From the IMG/VR virus record IMGVR_UViG_3300042934_000426, positions 1 through 64,000 of that record: 64,000 bases of DNA. One strand, 5' to 3'. Origin of the DNA: a virus. This document shows, piece by piece, positions 1 through 8,200 of this stretch. The notes beneath the pieces were generated by a model. That model was not told the DNA's origin and made no database searches. It saw only the letters and a list, made by a program, of their open reading frames with translations. Each line of letters starts with the position of its first letter. The stretch's first letter is position 1. A program made the position numbers and the translations under genes.

Positions 1-12
1 GATTTCGCTCAT
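1..12 (-). CDS. 5' end of a gene running off the left edge
   Basis: An ATG at 12-10 is preceded by AAAGGGG at a normal distance and starts just after the stop of the thioredoxin-like gene. Only the first four codons are inside the window, so the product cannot be named. The tight spacing says it is translated from the same message. Confidence 0.55.
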
Positions 13-16
13 GTTC

Positions 17-286
17 TCACCCCTTTATGAATGACATAATTTCACCGAAGCCTGTTAGCTTTGTAGCTTGCTTAATCGGTTGTAATTCTTCTGTGATTAC
101 AATAGTTGGCACGCTCATAACGTCGTATAGTTCGGTGTATTGCTTATGGATATTACTGTTGCTCTCGCTGTCTGCGTTGATTTCTAGCACTTCGAAGCCG
201 TTTGCTTCTGCATACTCATTTACTTGTGGTGAGGTAATTTTACAATACGTACAGGTTGGTGTGCTAAATTTTAATATTCGTTTCAT
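17..286 (-). CDS. thioredoxin/glutaredoxin-like protein
   Basis: An 89-residue protein with a thioredoxin fold signature: beta strand MKRILKFSTPTC, the redox pair C12-T-Y-C15, and the cis-proline motif SVPT near residue 60. It would reduce or exchange disulfides in the cytoplasm; a natural phage partner is ribonucleotide reductase, but the reductase here lies 34 kb away, so this is inference. An AAGGGAG site precedes the ATG. The gene lies downstream of a terminator and directly upstream of the gene at the left edge. Confidence 0.85.
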   Translation of the reverse strand: MKRILKFSTPTCTYCKITSPQVNEYAEANGFEVLEINADSESNSNIHKQYTELYDVMSVPTIVITEELQPIKQATKLTGFGEIMSFIKG

Positions 287-307
287 CGTCTTACTCCCTT
301 CGGAAAT

Positions 308-338
308 AAAAAAGCTTCAGGGCACTTAGCCCCGAAGC
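308..338 (-). terminator. rho-independent terminator
   Basis: Stem GCTTC(A)GGGC / GCCCCGAAGC with a short loop, followed on the minus strand by a run of T. It ends transcription of the zinc-ribbon gene at 358-546. Confidence 0.8.
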
Positions 339-357
339 CCCTTTTCGGTTTGTATGA

Positions 358-546
358 TTAATGATTGTCGCGTCCGTGGACGTGTCCACAGTTAGGACAA
401 TGTTTTTCACCTGTTGCGGATTCTCTAGTGGATGTAATCCCTCTAGGGACGGCTTTTACTTTGCATAATGGACACGTTTTAAGCTTTGGACTTGTTGCTT
501 CGTCTACGTGTGTGTACTCTCTCGTTGTACCGATTTGGCTCGCCAT
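358..546 (-). CDS. small zinc-ribbon protein
   Basis: A 62-residue protein with two cysteine pairs, CPLC near residue 25 and CPNC near residue 51, followed by His-rich residues. This is a classic zinc-ribbon layout; the partner or nucleic acid target is unknown. AAGGGGG ribosome site before the ATG. It has its own late-type promoter upstream (602-631) and terminator downstream, so it is a one-gene unit. Confidence 0.75.
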   Translation of the reverse strand: MASQIGTTREYTHVDEATSPKLKTCPLCKVKAVPRGITSTRESATGEKHCPNCGHVHGRDNH

Positions 547-601
547 AATCGAATACCCCCTTTTGTTTGAAGTTTAGTGAAACTGTCACACCGCTAGCTT
601 C

Positions 602-631
602 ATCATAGCATGACTTTGTTTCGGAAGGTAG
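602..631 (-). promoter_or_regulatory. candidate late promoter, copy 1
   Basis: Minus strand reads CTACCTTCCGAA-N7-CATGCTATGAT: an extended -10 (TGCTATGAT) with an upstream block. The same arrangement with identical spacing recurs at 5125-5154. It sits just upstream of 358-546. Confidence 0.55.
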
Positions 632-632
632 T

Positions 633-977
633 TTAAGTTTTACTTAAAATCGTCAAATAGCCTGTTGTGACTGTAGAAGGTTCTCCTTCGTTGTCGACTA
701 TTTGTAATTCGTGATAATAGCGCCCGTCCGTTAAGGTTTTCGTGTCTTGGCTTCGAAGGATGACCGTTACTTCCCCTGTGAGTGGGTCAGTGATTTTAAT
801 TTGGTTCGTGTCGGTGCTTGCCTTCGTGACAATCGGTGCGTACCCGTTTTCTCGGTACAGGTACCAATAAACGGTGAAGTTCCGAAGGTCGACTTCTGTT
901 CCGTCTAGCTTCTCAATCGGAATGGTGAATCGTTTCATATCTCCCTTTTTGAGGGTGGCGTTTTGGTTCGTTATCAT
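633..977 (-). CDS. phage structural protein, BppU-N-terminal-like
   Basis: A 114-residue, strand-rich protein resembling the immunoglobulin-like N-terminal domain of baseplate upper proteins (pattern KGDxxxFTIPI...LTGEVTVILRSQDTKTL...GRYYHELQI). The start was placed at ATG 977-975 because GGAAGGGGG lies 8 nt upstream; that site is inside the end of the preceding gene, whose stop overlaps the start (ATGA). Likely a tail or baseplate component; family assignment is by resemblance only. Confidence 0.65.
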   Translation of the reverse strand: MITNQNATLKKGDMKRFTIPIEKLDGTEVDLRNFTVYWYLYRENGYAPIVTKASTDTNQIKITDPLTGEVTVILRSQDTKTLTDGRYYHELQIVDNEGEPSTVTTGYLTILSKT

Positions 978-3013
978 AACAGTACCCCCTTCCACGTTGT
1001 ATTCGGGTTGTATACGCCACGGAAGCGTATTTCGATTTGATACAAGCCTTGTAGCTTAATCGAATCATAGCGGTCGACGACTTCGATGATTAATTGACCG
1101 ACAGCTACTAAACCAGCTTCCGAAGTTCCTTCCATTTGGAACGCCTTTCCGAATACGCTGGTGCCTTCGGATAGGGTAAGGTCTGTTCCTTCGAAGCCTA
1201 ATCGATTGCGTAAGGCTCCTGTTGCTTCGGTCGTTGAAGCGCTTTCTGCCTGTAACCCTTTACGATTGAATAAAGGAGCGGGAGGGACTACAGAAGACGT
1301 GATAGAGCTTCCATAGAGGGTGAAGCCTCTACCGATGTCCACCTTGGCTTCGAATAGTGTTTCGCTCTCTCCTTCGAAGGAGCGTAGGCGCTTTAATGTT
1401 ACTTGAGCTTCTGTGTACGTAGACGATTCCCCTTCGAAGCTTTCAAGCCTTCTCTTAAGGGCGCTAGTTGCTTCTGAATGAGTGGTCGATAGTCCTTCTA
1501 GGTCGACACGGTTTACGCCTTGTATACGTAGGTCAGCGGTCGCCTGGGACGTCGTTACATCATTGGCTAGTAACGATAGAGCGGTTCGAATGGTGCCCAG
1601 GACTTCACTTGCGGTTACGCTTTCCCCTTGGAATCCCGTGGTCTTACGAAGCGTTAAGCTGACTTCCGAAGTGGTTACGGAATTTCCGTCTAACGATTTC
1701 AGTCTTTGGAGCTGGGCTGTACTGGCTTCGGAAGCTGTGAGCGATTGCGCTTCGAACGGTACGCTTCGTCGTAGTTGGTCTGTGCTGGCTTCGGAAGCTG
1801 TGAGTGAAGAGCCTTCGAAGCTAACCGCTCCCCCTGTTGATGGAGCTTCTTCGACGAATGTCCCACCTGTTAAGGTCGCATGGTTGCCGTTTCCGCTTTG
1901 GTCTAGGGCGTTACCTTTCGACATATCGTAGTGAGCGACTAGTGACCCATTTAAAAGGAACTTTACATTGTAAATCTCACCCGCTACTCTGAATGAACCT
2001 CCGTTATGTGAAAAGATGGATACATCGTCTGTTGCGATTACCGTAGATTTTAAACGTAAAACGTATTTAGTATCGAAGGGAATGTTAACACTAGCGTTTG
2101 ATTGTAATACCTCATTCACATATATCCCAGTTGCAAATGTGCTACCACCCGACATAATATCTACGCCTGACGTATTCCTGAATAGATAACTACTCGCTGA
2201 ACCCGTTCGCATATCGATATAATAACTGTTATTTACTTGTCTTGTTTTAATAGCCATTATTACTTCGTCGAAGGTAAGGGAAGGTGTTTGTAAATTATCG
2301 TCCACACCATCCATTTGAAGGTAGTACTTCGGTAGTTCTACAAACGTCCCGCCTACTAATGTCGCATGGTTGCCGTTTCCGCTTACGTCCTGGACGGTTC
2401 CCGTAGACATATCATAGTGTGCGACTAAAACACCCGCATTATAGTACTTAATGCTATACAGTTTTCCTGACATTCTTCGACTGTTTGCGTTATCAGCTAG
2501 AATGTGCGTATTATCTGTAATAGCTCTATCAGCGACCAATTTTAAGGTATGACGTTTGTTTAGTGCCATATCCGTAACGTTTGTTTTCTTCACACCATCA
2601 ACGTAGATACCATTACTAAAAATAGAGCCTGTTACGTCGATACTACCGCTTGACCGTGTAAAGTAAGCTCCTGAATCAAAAGGTCTTGCGTCAAAATAGT
2701 ACATACCGTTTACAGGTGTAGGGTGCCAATCCATTACTACTTCGTTAAAAGAGAAGGTTGCACTTGTTAAATTATCGTCTACACCATCCAGTTGAAGGTA
2801 GTACTTCGGTGATTCCCTTACGATAGCTAGCTGGTTTGTGGTGGCTTCGGAAGCTGTCAATGAAGAGCCTTCGAAGCTCACTGCTCCCCCTGTAGGTGGT
2901 GGGCTACTTACACCGAAGACCGTTTGACCGCCTTCGGTTAGGTTACCCACTACGATTCTTCCTTTTTCGTCTATTGAGGTGGTTGCCCACCTACCACGTT
3001 CTGTAATGGGCAT
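974..3013 (-). CDS. tail-fibre-like protein with two LamG-type lectin modules
   Basis: About 679 residues. After a short N-terminus come two consecutive concanavalin/LamG-like modules, each opening KYYLQ(L/M)DGVDDNL and closing VAHYDMS...SGNGNHATL.GGTFVE. The C-terminal 280 residues are a degenerate repeat of about 24 residues built on F.G.S.T.SEA....L. One full repeat unit (GGAVSFEGSSLTASEA) stands before the lectin pair and again after it, as if the pair were inserted with duplication. Such proteins bind host surface glycans. Start ATG 3013 was preferred over GTG 3022 because AGGTG lies 6 nt upstream. Confidence 0.75.
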   Translation of the reverse strand: MPITERGRWATTSIDEKGRIVVGNLTEGGQTVFGVSSPPPTGGAVSFEGSSLTASEATTNQLAIVRESPKYYLQLDGVDDNLTSATFSFNEVVMDWHPTPVNGMYYFDARPFDSGAYFTRSSGSIDVTGSIFSNGIYVDGVKKTNVTDMALNKRHTLKLVADRAITDNTHILADNANSRRMSGKLYSIKYYNAGVLVAHYDMSTGTVQDVSGNGNHATLVGGTFVELPKYYLQMDGVDDNLQTPSLTFDEVIMAIKTRQVNNSYYIDMRTGSASSYLFRNTSGVDIMSGGSTFATGIYVNEVLQSNASVNIPFDTKYVLRLKSTVIATDDVSIFSHNGGSFRVAGEIYNVKFLLNGSLVAHYDMSKGNALDQSGNGNHATLTGGTFVEEAPSTGGAVSFEGSSLTASEASTDQLRRSVPFEAQSLTASEASTAQLQRLKSLDGNSVTTSEVSLTLRKTTGFQGESVTASEVLGTIRTALSLLANDVTTSQATADLRIQGVNRVDLEGLSTTHSEATSALKRRLESFEGESSTYTEAQVTLKRLRSFEGESETLFEAKVDIGRGFTLYGSSITSSVVPPAPLFNRKGLQAESASTTEATGALRNRLGFEGTDLTLSEGTSVFGKAFQMEGTSEAGLVAVGQLIIEVVDRYDSIKLQGLYQIEIRFRGVYNPNTTWKGVLL

Positions 3014-3022
3014 GGTGGTCAC

Positions 3023-3475
3023 CTACTCCATTGTAATAAAAATAGCGTTTAATTCCTCACTCGTCGTAGCGGTTTCAAGCTGTCGGTGAATCGCTATACG
3101 CTTCGTGTATAAATCCATTTCATGCTTTTCACAATCTCTACTAAACTGTAAAAATTGCGCTCTCGTTAGTTGAACAACCCCGTGAGAACTAGAGCCGATG
3201 GTTACAAACTCTTTATTCGGGTCTAGTGATAGAACATTTGCCCACTTCGTATAGTTAAGCTGGTCTTGTGGACTGTACCCAAAGGTTACTTCTTCCCCTG
3301 TAGACGTGGACACCATCCCTTTTGTGATGGCTTCCTTATACGCTTCCATTAGCTCTCGTTGTTTTCGTTCTTTTAGTTCTTCTATCGATAGACTGGCTTC
3401 GAACGGTTCTTCTTCTACTTCTTCGAAGTATTGCTTCCCTGTAGTAGCGTCCATTACTAATCGTTTACTACTCAT
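3023..3475 (-). CDS. tail protein with DUF4376-like domain
   Basis: 150 residues. The C-terminal half (GYSPQDQLNYTKWANVL..., HGVVQLTRAQFLQFSRDCEKH) matches the DUF4376 pattern seen at the ends of many phage tail-fibre proteins. It sits directly upstream of the lectin gene with a 1-nt gap and shares its message. A second DUF4376-like domain closes the gene at the right edge of the window. Confidence 0.7.
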   Translation of the reverse strand: MSSKRLVMDATTGKQYFEEVEEEPFEASLSIEELKERKQRELMEAYKEAITKGMVSTSTGEEVTFGYSPQDQLNYTKWANVLSLDPNKEFVTIGSSSHGVVQLTRAQFLQFSRDCEKHEMDLYTKRIAIHRQLETATTSEELNAIFITME

Positions 3476-3481
3476 TTTTTA

Positions 3482-4324
3482 TCACCTACCCGCGTCATAA
3501 AATTGAACGATTGTTCCATTTGTCCATGCAACATCAGCGCTACCACCTTGGTAGCCTGTTACAGCCTCAAAGCCTACAATATCATTAATCGAAGCATACA
3601 TGTTTGTTAATGGTTCTACACCTGAATCGGTTACTGTTATATTGTACCCCGCTCTTCGCCCCTCTGCTTTCGCTGATTTGACGACATAAACGAATTTCCC
3701 GTGTGATACATCAATAGTCGTATCGGTTAAAGCGAAGGTAACGGTTCTGTTTCCGTTGCCTGGTTGGGGAATTTCGAATATAGGTAAAAATGCTGACGAT
3801 AGAATAGGTAAACCGTTTAACCCTATGCCCCGTAATTTAGCATACCTGTATCGAAACATTTGGGCGTATCCAATCGTTCTCATTCGCATAATTTTCATAG
3901 GTGGTAAATTCGCCACGTCAAAGTTTATGCCAAACTCGAAATGAAACTTCGTAACGTCTAGATTATTATTATTTTCCAAAGAGGTAGGCGCTACCACTAA
4001 AGCGTTACTTGCTCCGTCGCTTTCTAATATTACTTTACATGAATAGTCGTCTACTCTTGCTAAAGCTAGCCTACCTGAAGCGTTATTCCATTCCTTCGGT
4101 ATGCTTCTAATATCCCGAAGTGGATTGCTAAAATCTTGATAATTAGGGACTACAGTGACGACCTTCTTTGTCGCTATTCCATGTGGTACGCCAAACGTAA
4201 CAATACCTGTTGCCCAATCTGCTGATATGGGTGTGTACACTTCATTGGCGTTATGAACAAACTCATATACCAACGTTCCATACGTGCTTTTGTATACGCC
4301 ACCTTCGAGCCATTCTACACTCAT
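3482..4324 (-). CDS. putative virion protein
   Basis: A 280-residue strand-rich protein without a recognised domain. It lies in a block of tail-like genes with spacings of 6 to 9 nt. Internal phrases such as VTFALTDTTIDVSHGKFVYVV suggest beta-sandwich structure. A role in the tail tip is inferred from position only. Confidence 0.6.
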   Translation of the reverse strand: MSVEWLEGGVYKSTYGTLVYEFVHNANEVYTPISADWATGIVTFGVPHGIATKKVVTVVPNYQDFSNPLRDIRSIPKEWNNASGRLALARVDDYSCKVILESDGASNALVVAPTSLENNNNLDVTKFHFEFGINFDVANLPPMKIMRMRTIGYAQMFRYRYAKLRGIGLNGLPILSSAFLPIFEIPQPGNGNRTVTFALTDTTIDVSHGKFVYVVKSAKAEGRRAGYNITVTDSGVEPLTNMYASINDIVGFEAVTGYQGGSADVAWTNGTIVQFYDAGR

Positions 4325-4332
4325 ACTCTCAC

Positions 4333-4626
4333 CTACTTCGTCTGAATTCCGTCATACCCAATAAGGGTAGCGGTACCCGATGTATTCTTCACTTGAATCC
4401 ATTGTGCGTTCGTTACATGAAAAACTGCTCCTAATCGTGCTCCTTGCGAGCTGTCACCATCAAATTTCAGAAGGTTAGTGCCGTCTGTTTTGTAGAATTC
4501 GACGCTTCCCTGGTTATAGTAGATGTTATGAATGACCCACTCTTCGGAAGCTGAACCTGGTTGAATATCTAGTACACCATTGGGTGCTACTGACGCTATA
4601 CCACTTTTTACGTCCCCTACTGCCAT
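4333..4626 (-). CDS. small putative virion protein
   Basis: 97 residues, beta-rich (GSVEFYKTDGTNLLKFDGD, QWIQVKNTSGTATLIGYDG), like small tail or decoration proteins. Its AAAGGAGCG ribosome site lies right after the terminator of the preceding gene, so expression needs read-through or an unrecognised promoter. Confidence 0.6.
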   Translation of the reverse strand: MAVGDVKSGIASVAPNGVLDIQPGSASEEWVIHNIYYNQGSVEFYKTDGTNLLKFDGDSSQGARLGAVFHVTNAQWIQVKNTSGTATLIGYDGIQTK

Positions 4627-4644
4627 GTGCCTTCGCTCCTTTCG

Positions 4645-4673
4645 AAAAAAGACGAAGAGGTTTCCCCTTCGCC
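4645..4673 (-). terminator. rho-independent terminator
   Basis: Minus strand stem GGCGAAGGGG-AAA-CCTCTTCGTC followed by six T. It separates 4682-5089 from the genes downstream. Confidence 0.75.
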
Positions 4674-4681
4674 TGTTTTGT

Positions 4682-5089
4682 TTACGCTAATTTCAAGCTT
4701 AATGTGTTCGCTCCGAAGGAAGGTGTATCACCTGATAAAACCGCCTTCGGTGTCGTAATCGTCCCCACGACAACCGCATTTCCGTTCGTTAGTGCGTCAT
4801 AGATAACGAAGTGTGTAACCGTTCCCCAATCAGCCGAAGCCTGTGGGAACGTAACGACCGCGCTATTCTTTACTTCGCCAGCCGTCGAAGCGGGGAAGTT
4901 GGTTGTATTACGAACAATCGTCGCCCGTGTGTAGCCCCCGCCTGTCGGCTCTACAATGCCTGTCCCATCATTGTTTGGTGCTGACCCGCCTACATGTAAC
5001 CCTACGTAGAGACTAGCGGGTATCGTCATAGCTGTCGCTCCGAAGAGATAATTTAACACTTCGTTCTCCCATTTACGTGTCATAGACAT
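4682..5089 (-). CDS. phage tail-fibre-like protein
   Basis: 135 residues of a widespread phage family recognisable by SLYVGLHVG near the N-terminus, GGGYTRA in the middle and ADWGTVTHFVIYDA...GDTPSFGANTL towards the end. These proteins are annotated as tail-fibre or putative structural proteins. AAGGGGG precedes the ATG and the late-type promoter at 5125-5154 lies directly upstream. Confidence 0.75.
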   Translation of the reverse strand: MSMTRKWENEVLNYLFGATAMTIPASLYVGLHVGGSAPNNDGTGIVEPTGGGYTRATIVRNTTNFPASTAGEVKNSAVVTFPQASADWGTVTHFVIYDALTNGNAVVVGTITTPKAVLSGDTPSFGANTLSLKLA

Positions 5090-5124
5090 ATGGTAAAAAC
5101 CCCCTTATCAGAATATTCACCATT

Positions 5125-5154
5125 ATCATAACATGTACGCACTTCGGAAGGTAG
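5125..5154 (-). promoter_or_regulatory. candidate late promoter, copy 2
   Basis: Minus strand CTACCTTCCGAA-N7-CATGTTATGAT, matching the copy at 602-631 outside the seven spacer bases. It drives 4682-5089. Confidence 0.55.
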
Positions 5155-5162
5155 TAGGTATT

Positions 5163-5504
5163 TTAGCCGTTGCGTCCGTGTCTTCCCCGCTTCTGACCCT
5201 TTCGAAGGTGCTGGACTTCGGGTTTCTCTTTTTGCTCTTTGCCACGCTTTCGACGCTCCCGCTTCAGCTCTTTACGAAGCTTGATGTTGTTACGCTTTAC
5301 CTTATAGAGCTCTTCTGCCTGGGCTTCTAGCTTCTCCCATAATTCCGTGTGAATGGGAAGCGGATTTTCGGGTGTGTATCGTCTTCCGAAGTATGTTTTA
5401 TCAATCAGGTATTGCTTCCCTGTTTCCAGGTCTTCGATTAAAAAGTCTGCTCCGTTCTCTTTGACGATTTTGACCTTCTCTACCATGACGTATACTTCGT
5501 GCAC
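5163..5504 (-). CDS. hypothetical basic protein
   Basis: 113 residues. The first half is a small strand-rich region (FLIEDLETGKQYLIDKTYFG); the second is a very basic helix (KLRKELKRERRKRGKEQK) that could bind nucleic acid or form a coiled coil. GTG start at 5504 with GGGGG 7 nt upstream. It follows the large terminase gene closely; function unknown. Confidence 0.6.
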   Translation of the reverse strand: MHEVYVMVEKVKIVKENGADFLIEDLETGKQYLIDKTYFGRRYTPENPLPIHTELWEKLEAQAEELYKVKRNNIKLRKELKRERRKRGKEQKEKPEVQHLRKGQKRGRHGRNG

Positions 5505-5543
5505 ACTATCGCCCCCAATAGCTTTTCCACAATTTTCTCACAA

Positions 5544-7376
5544 CTAGTAAAAGAAGTCACTACCTCCGCTGTTCTCCACCTTCCGAAGGGCAATCGTTAG
5601 GTAGTTCATGGCATGCCCAAAGTGGTCGCCACCTGGTAGCGTGCCTACACGTTCTTTGATTAGCTCTTTCTTCGTTTTTTCGTCGGTTTCAATATCTCGT
5701 ACTAGTACCAGGTTGGTCAGGTGCTTAATAAACGTTTCGAAAAGGGGGCTACTAGCGACCCAGGCTGGGATAACGATTTTCCCATCACGAAACATCTTCG
5801 CCATGATTTTGAGTGTAATCGTACGGTCGACGTTAACCTTGTGGTCGTCTTCGTTCCATTGGTCGTCCATGTTACGGTTAATGTCGGTGGATAAACTTGG
5901 ATAGAAGCAAGAGAACACCTTCGAAGGAAAGTCTTGCATAAGCTCCCAATTTCGGTCTTTCCCGTACCCAGCGTCGAATACCCCCCGCTTCGCTTGCCAT
6001 TGCACCAGCTTTTCGCCTGACTTACGGATATGTGGGTTGTCTTTTCTTCCGTCGCTATTCGTGTGGGCTTCGTCTTCTTTGATATCCCATATGTCCATGA
6101 TAATAACCTTTTCAGGGCTGTCAGGGTGACGCATGCCCGCAATCCCCCAGGATTGATTCCCCCAGTCCGTTCCAATGGCAAGGTTCTCCCTTCGAAGGTC
6201 ATACGGGCTCTTTAAGCTAGTGTCCACACAGCGCATAATGTCGCCCCGACTTATCATGACGTTATCCCCTAGGTACGGTCGTCCGATAACGTAGTTCTCA
6301 AAGAGCTGGTCAAGTTTATAGTCTTCTTTCTTTTTCATGAGTTGGGAAGCACTTATCCATGGACAAATAAGCTGACTGATTTGGTAACCTCTTACAGCCG
6401 TTTTGTAGGGGTATAAGGCTCTCCATATCCCTTTGATACGGGTTTCATCACTGATGTAGTTTTCGCACTTCGTACAGATATAGGCGTGGGTGTCGGTCTG
6501 TCTGATACCTGGAACCGATAGATGTAGATTATGGTTCGGAATCCCCCGACTATCGACACTAAGGGTGCGTACGCACTTCGGGAAGTCATGAATGAGCGTG
6601 AACCAATGCCCACAATGCGGGCACTTCATGAACCAATGCTGTTGGTCGCTCTTTTGGAAGCTTTCGTTTACCCCTACGCCAGGAAGTGAAGGCGTGGAGA
6701 TATCTCGTCGCCAGCCGTAAGCGGAAGAGGAAATCGTTTCATTGAAGGCTATCATGACCTTCGGGTGCATACGGTCGATTTCATCAAAGGTTACCTTATC
6801 CACGTCAATCCCTTCCCCCGCCTTCGGGGTGTGACCACTTCGGAAGAATATCCAGCTATCGCCTATCTTACGTAGTCGCACGTTGTCGACGACTTCTTCG
6901 CCTGGTTTCTTTTTGCCTGTCACAGGGTCTAGTCCCATTCGGTCACGCACATAAGGGCTTTCTTTCATAACCTCTTCGATACGGGTTTTACTGAAGTCTG
7001 CTACCTGGTCAAAGGTCGGGAAGACATACGCTTGCTTTGTATACGGGAAGACATCCCCGAACCATAAGGTCTCACGGACTTCGTTTTCCGAAGCCCCACA
7101 TTGTCGGCTCTTTTGGTTTGCCTTGTGTGGGTGCTGGTCGTCTAGTGGCTGTTGCAAGAACTGACGCTGACCACGTAGCCCAATGTTAATCTCCTGGGCG
7201 GTAATCTCATGAGGCTGACGAAGGTCTAATGACCCGTCGCTCATAAGCTGTTCGAAGCGGTAGGGCTTCCCACGAAGCTTCGTGTAATACTGTGCCCATA
7301 TACTCGGACGCTTTTTGATGGAATATTCTAATACCTCTTCGGGTGATAATTCGTGTGTTCGGTGGTGTGACGTCAT
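5544..7376 (-). CDS. terL: terminase large subunit
   Basis: 610 residues, packaging motor ATPase and nuclease of the lambda GpA-like family. Visible elements are a deviant Walker A-like KSRQCGASE near residue 90, Walker B VTFDEIDRM near 196, a zinc-binding insert with CPHC and CTKC, and the nuclease domain with IGTDWG, GVFDAGYG and GGDHFGHAMNYL. It overlaps the small gene upstream by 4 nt. Downstream genes are tail-fibre-like rather than portal and capsid, which is an unusual order. Confidence 0.9.
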   Translation of the reverse strand: MTSHHRTHELSPEEVLEYSIKKRPSIWAQYYTKLRGKPYRFEQLMSDGSLDLRQPHEITAQEINIGLRGQRQFLQQPLDDQHPHKANQKSRQCGASENEVRETLWFGDVFPYTKQAYVFPTFDQVADFSKTRIEEVMKESPYVRDRMGLDPVTGKKKPGEEVVDNVRLRKIGDSWIFFRSGHTPKAGEGIDVDKVTFDEIDRMHPKVMIAFNETISSSAYGWRRDISTPSLPGVGVNESFQKSDQQHWFMKCPHCGHWFTLIHDFPKCVRTLSVDSRGIPNHNLHLSVPGIRQTDTHAYICTKCENYISDETRIKGIWRALYPYKTAVRGYQISQLICPWISASQLMKKKEDYKLDQLFENYVIGRPYLGDNVMISRGDIMRCVDTSLKSPYDLRRENLAIGTDWGNQSWGIAGMRHPDSPEKVIIMDIWDIKEDEAHTNSDGRKDNPHIRKSGEKLVQWQAKRGVFDAGYGKDRNWELMQDFPSKVFSCFYPSLSTDINRNMDDQWNEDDHKVNVDRTITLKIMAKMFRDGKIVIPAWVASSPLFETFIKHLTNLVLVRDIETDEKTKKELIKERVGTLPGGDHFGHAMNYLTIALRKVENSGGSDFFY

Positions 7377-7678
7377 AGTCGCTCAATCCTTAGATTTGGT
7401 TTGATTTCCATTAGCGTTACGCCTTTGTATGCCTTATATCGTAGAGCTTCGGAAGCTTGCTGACAATACTTTTCTTTTTTGAATTCCTGTGCCTTTGTGC
7501 TGGCTAAGTCGAAGCCGTTGTTATATGTGTAACTGCATAGCTCTTCGAAGGATGTTTCGTCTAGTGGTGCAATAGGCATGCTGTCTGATACCCCGTCGAA
7601 GCATAGTCCTTTTTTAGCATATGGGTAGTTTCTCGTATTCTCCCATGGTTTAGGAATGTGATTGTGTGCTGTTGCCAT
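7373..7678 (-). CDS. hypothetical protein upstream of terL
   Basis: 101 residues, no recognised domain, moderately charged. Its stop overlaps the terL start by 4 nt (ATGA), implying coupled translation. Conservation next to terminase would suggest a packaging role; this is position-based only. Confidence 0.6.
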   Translation of the reverse strand: MATAHNHIPKPWENTRNYPYAKKGLCFDGVSDSMPIAPLDETSFEELCSYTYNNGFDLASTKAQEFKKEKYCQQASEALRYKAYKGVTLMEIKPNLRIERL

Positions 7679-7704
7679 ATTCTCCCGCTCCTTTTCTTAT
7701 AGTG

Positions 7705-7726
7705 AAAAACCCGCTACATTAGCGGG
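7705..7726 (-). terminator. rho-independent terminator
   Basis: Stem CCCGCTA-ATG-TAGCGGG followed by TTTTT on the minus strand. The stem overlaps the stop of the small membrane gene at 7719-7886. Confidence 0.75.
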
Positions 7727-7886
7727 CTTCGGTGACATACTCTAACACTAGGTAGCTAGCAAACTGTAGCGCAATCGCTCCTAGTAGTCCGATAGCTTCG
7801 GGTATGCTGGTTTCATATAGTGTATACGTATAGGCTAGGAGGAAAATAGCCGTCGCAATTAGTCCATTTAATAATCGTGTGTTCAT
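7719..7886 (-). CDS. small two-helix membrane protein
   Basis: 55 residues (begins MNTRLLNGLIATAIFLLAYT), two hydrophobic stretches around residues 7-22 and 30-48. A strong AAAGGAGCGGG site precedes the ATG. It lies between 7922-8155 and terL. Function unknown. Confidence 0.65.
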   Translation of the reverse strand: MNTRLLNGLIATAIFLLAYTYTLYETSIPEAIGLLGAIALQFASYLVLEYVTEAR

Positions 7887-7921
7887 TGTTCCCGCTCCTT
7901 TCCCTACTACTCTATGGCGCT

Positions 7922-8155
7922 CTAGGTCAAACTATGCACGCCCGCGCTTATCCCTGGTCGAAGGTGCTTCTTCCTTCGTTCCATTTCTTCAGTTGTTAAG
8001 ACTTCGATAACGTAGTCGATTTTATATCCTTGATGTACTTTCAGGCTGGCTTCGGTTTCGGTTTCTGCTTTAATGGGTAAGAATATTTCCGAATCATTTG
8101 GCATAGAACAATGGCAAAAAAACTTGGTCTTTCCAGTCTTATTAGCGGTTGCCAC
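7922..8155 (-). CDS. hypothetical protein
   Basis: 77 residues, GTG start at 8155 with AGGGGG upstream. Contains an early C-H-C cluster (FFCHCSMPND) and a central strand-helix region (EIFLPIKAETETEASLKVHQG). No family recognised. Lies between terS and terL. Confidence 0.55.
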   Translation of the reverse strand: MATANKTGKTKFFCHCSMPNDSEIFLPIKAETETEASLKVHQGYKIDYVIEVLTTEEMERRKKHLRPGISAGVHSLT

Positions 8156-8200
8156 CAGCGTACCCCCTACATATAAAGTGGTAGGTAGAGCGTCCCTTCT

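Noticed and set aside
5608-5904. Long open frames on the plus strand inside terL, polA, the primase and similar genes
   Set aside because: They lack ribosome sites, mirror the codon pattern of the recognised gene on the other strand and have no protein-like motifs.
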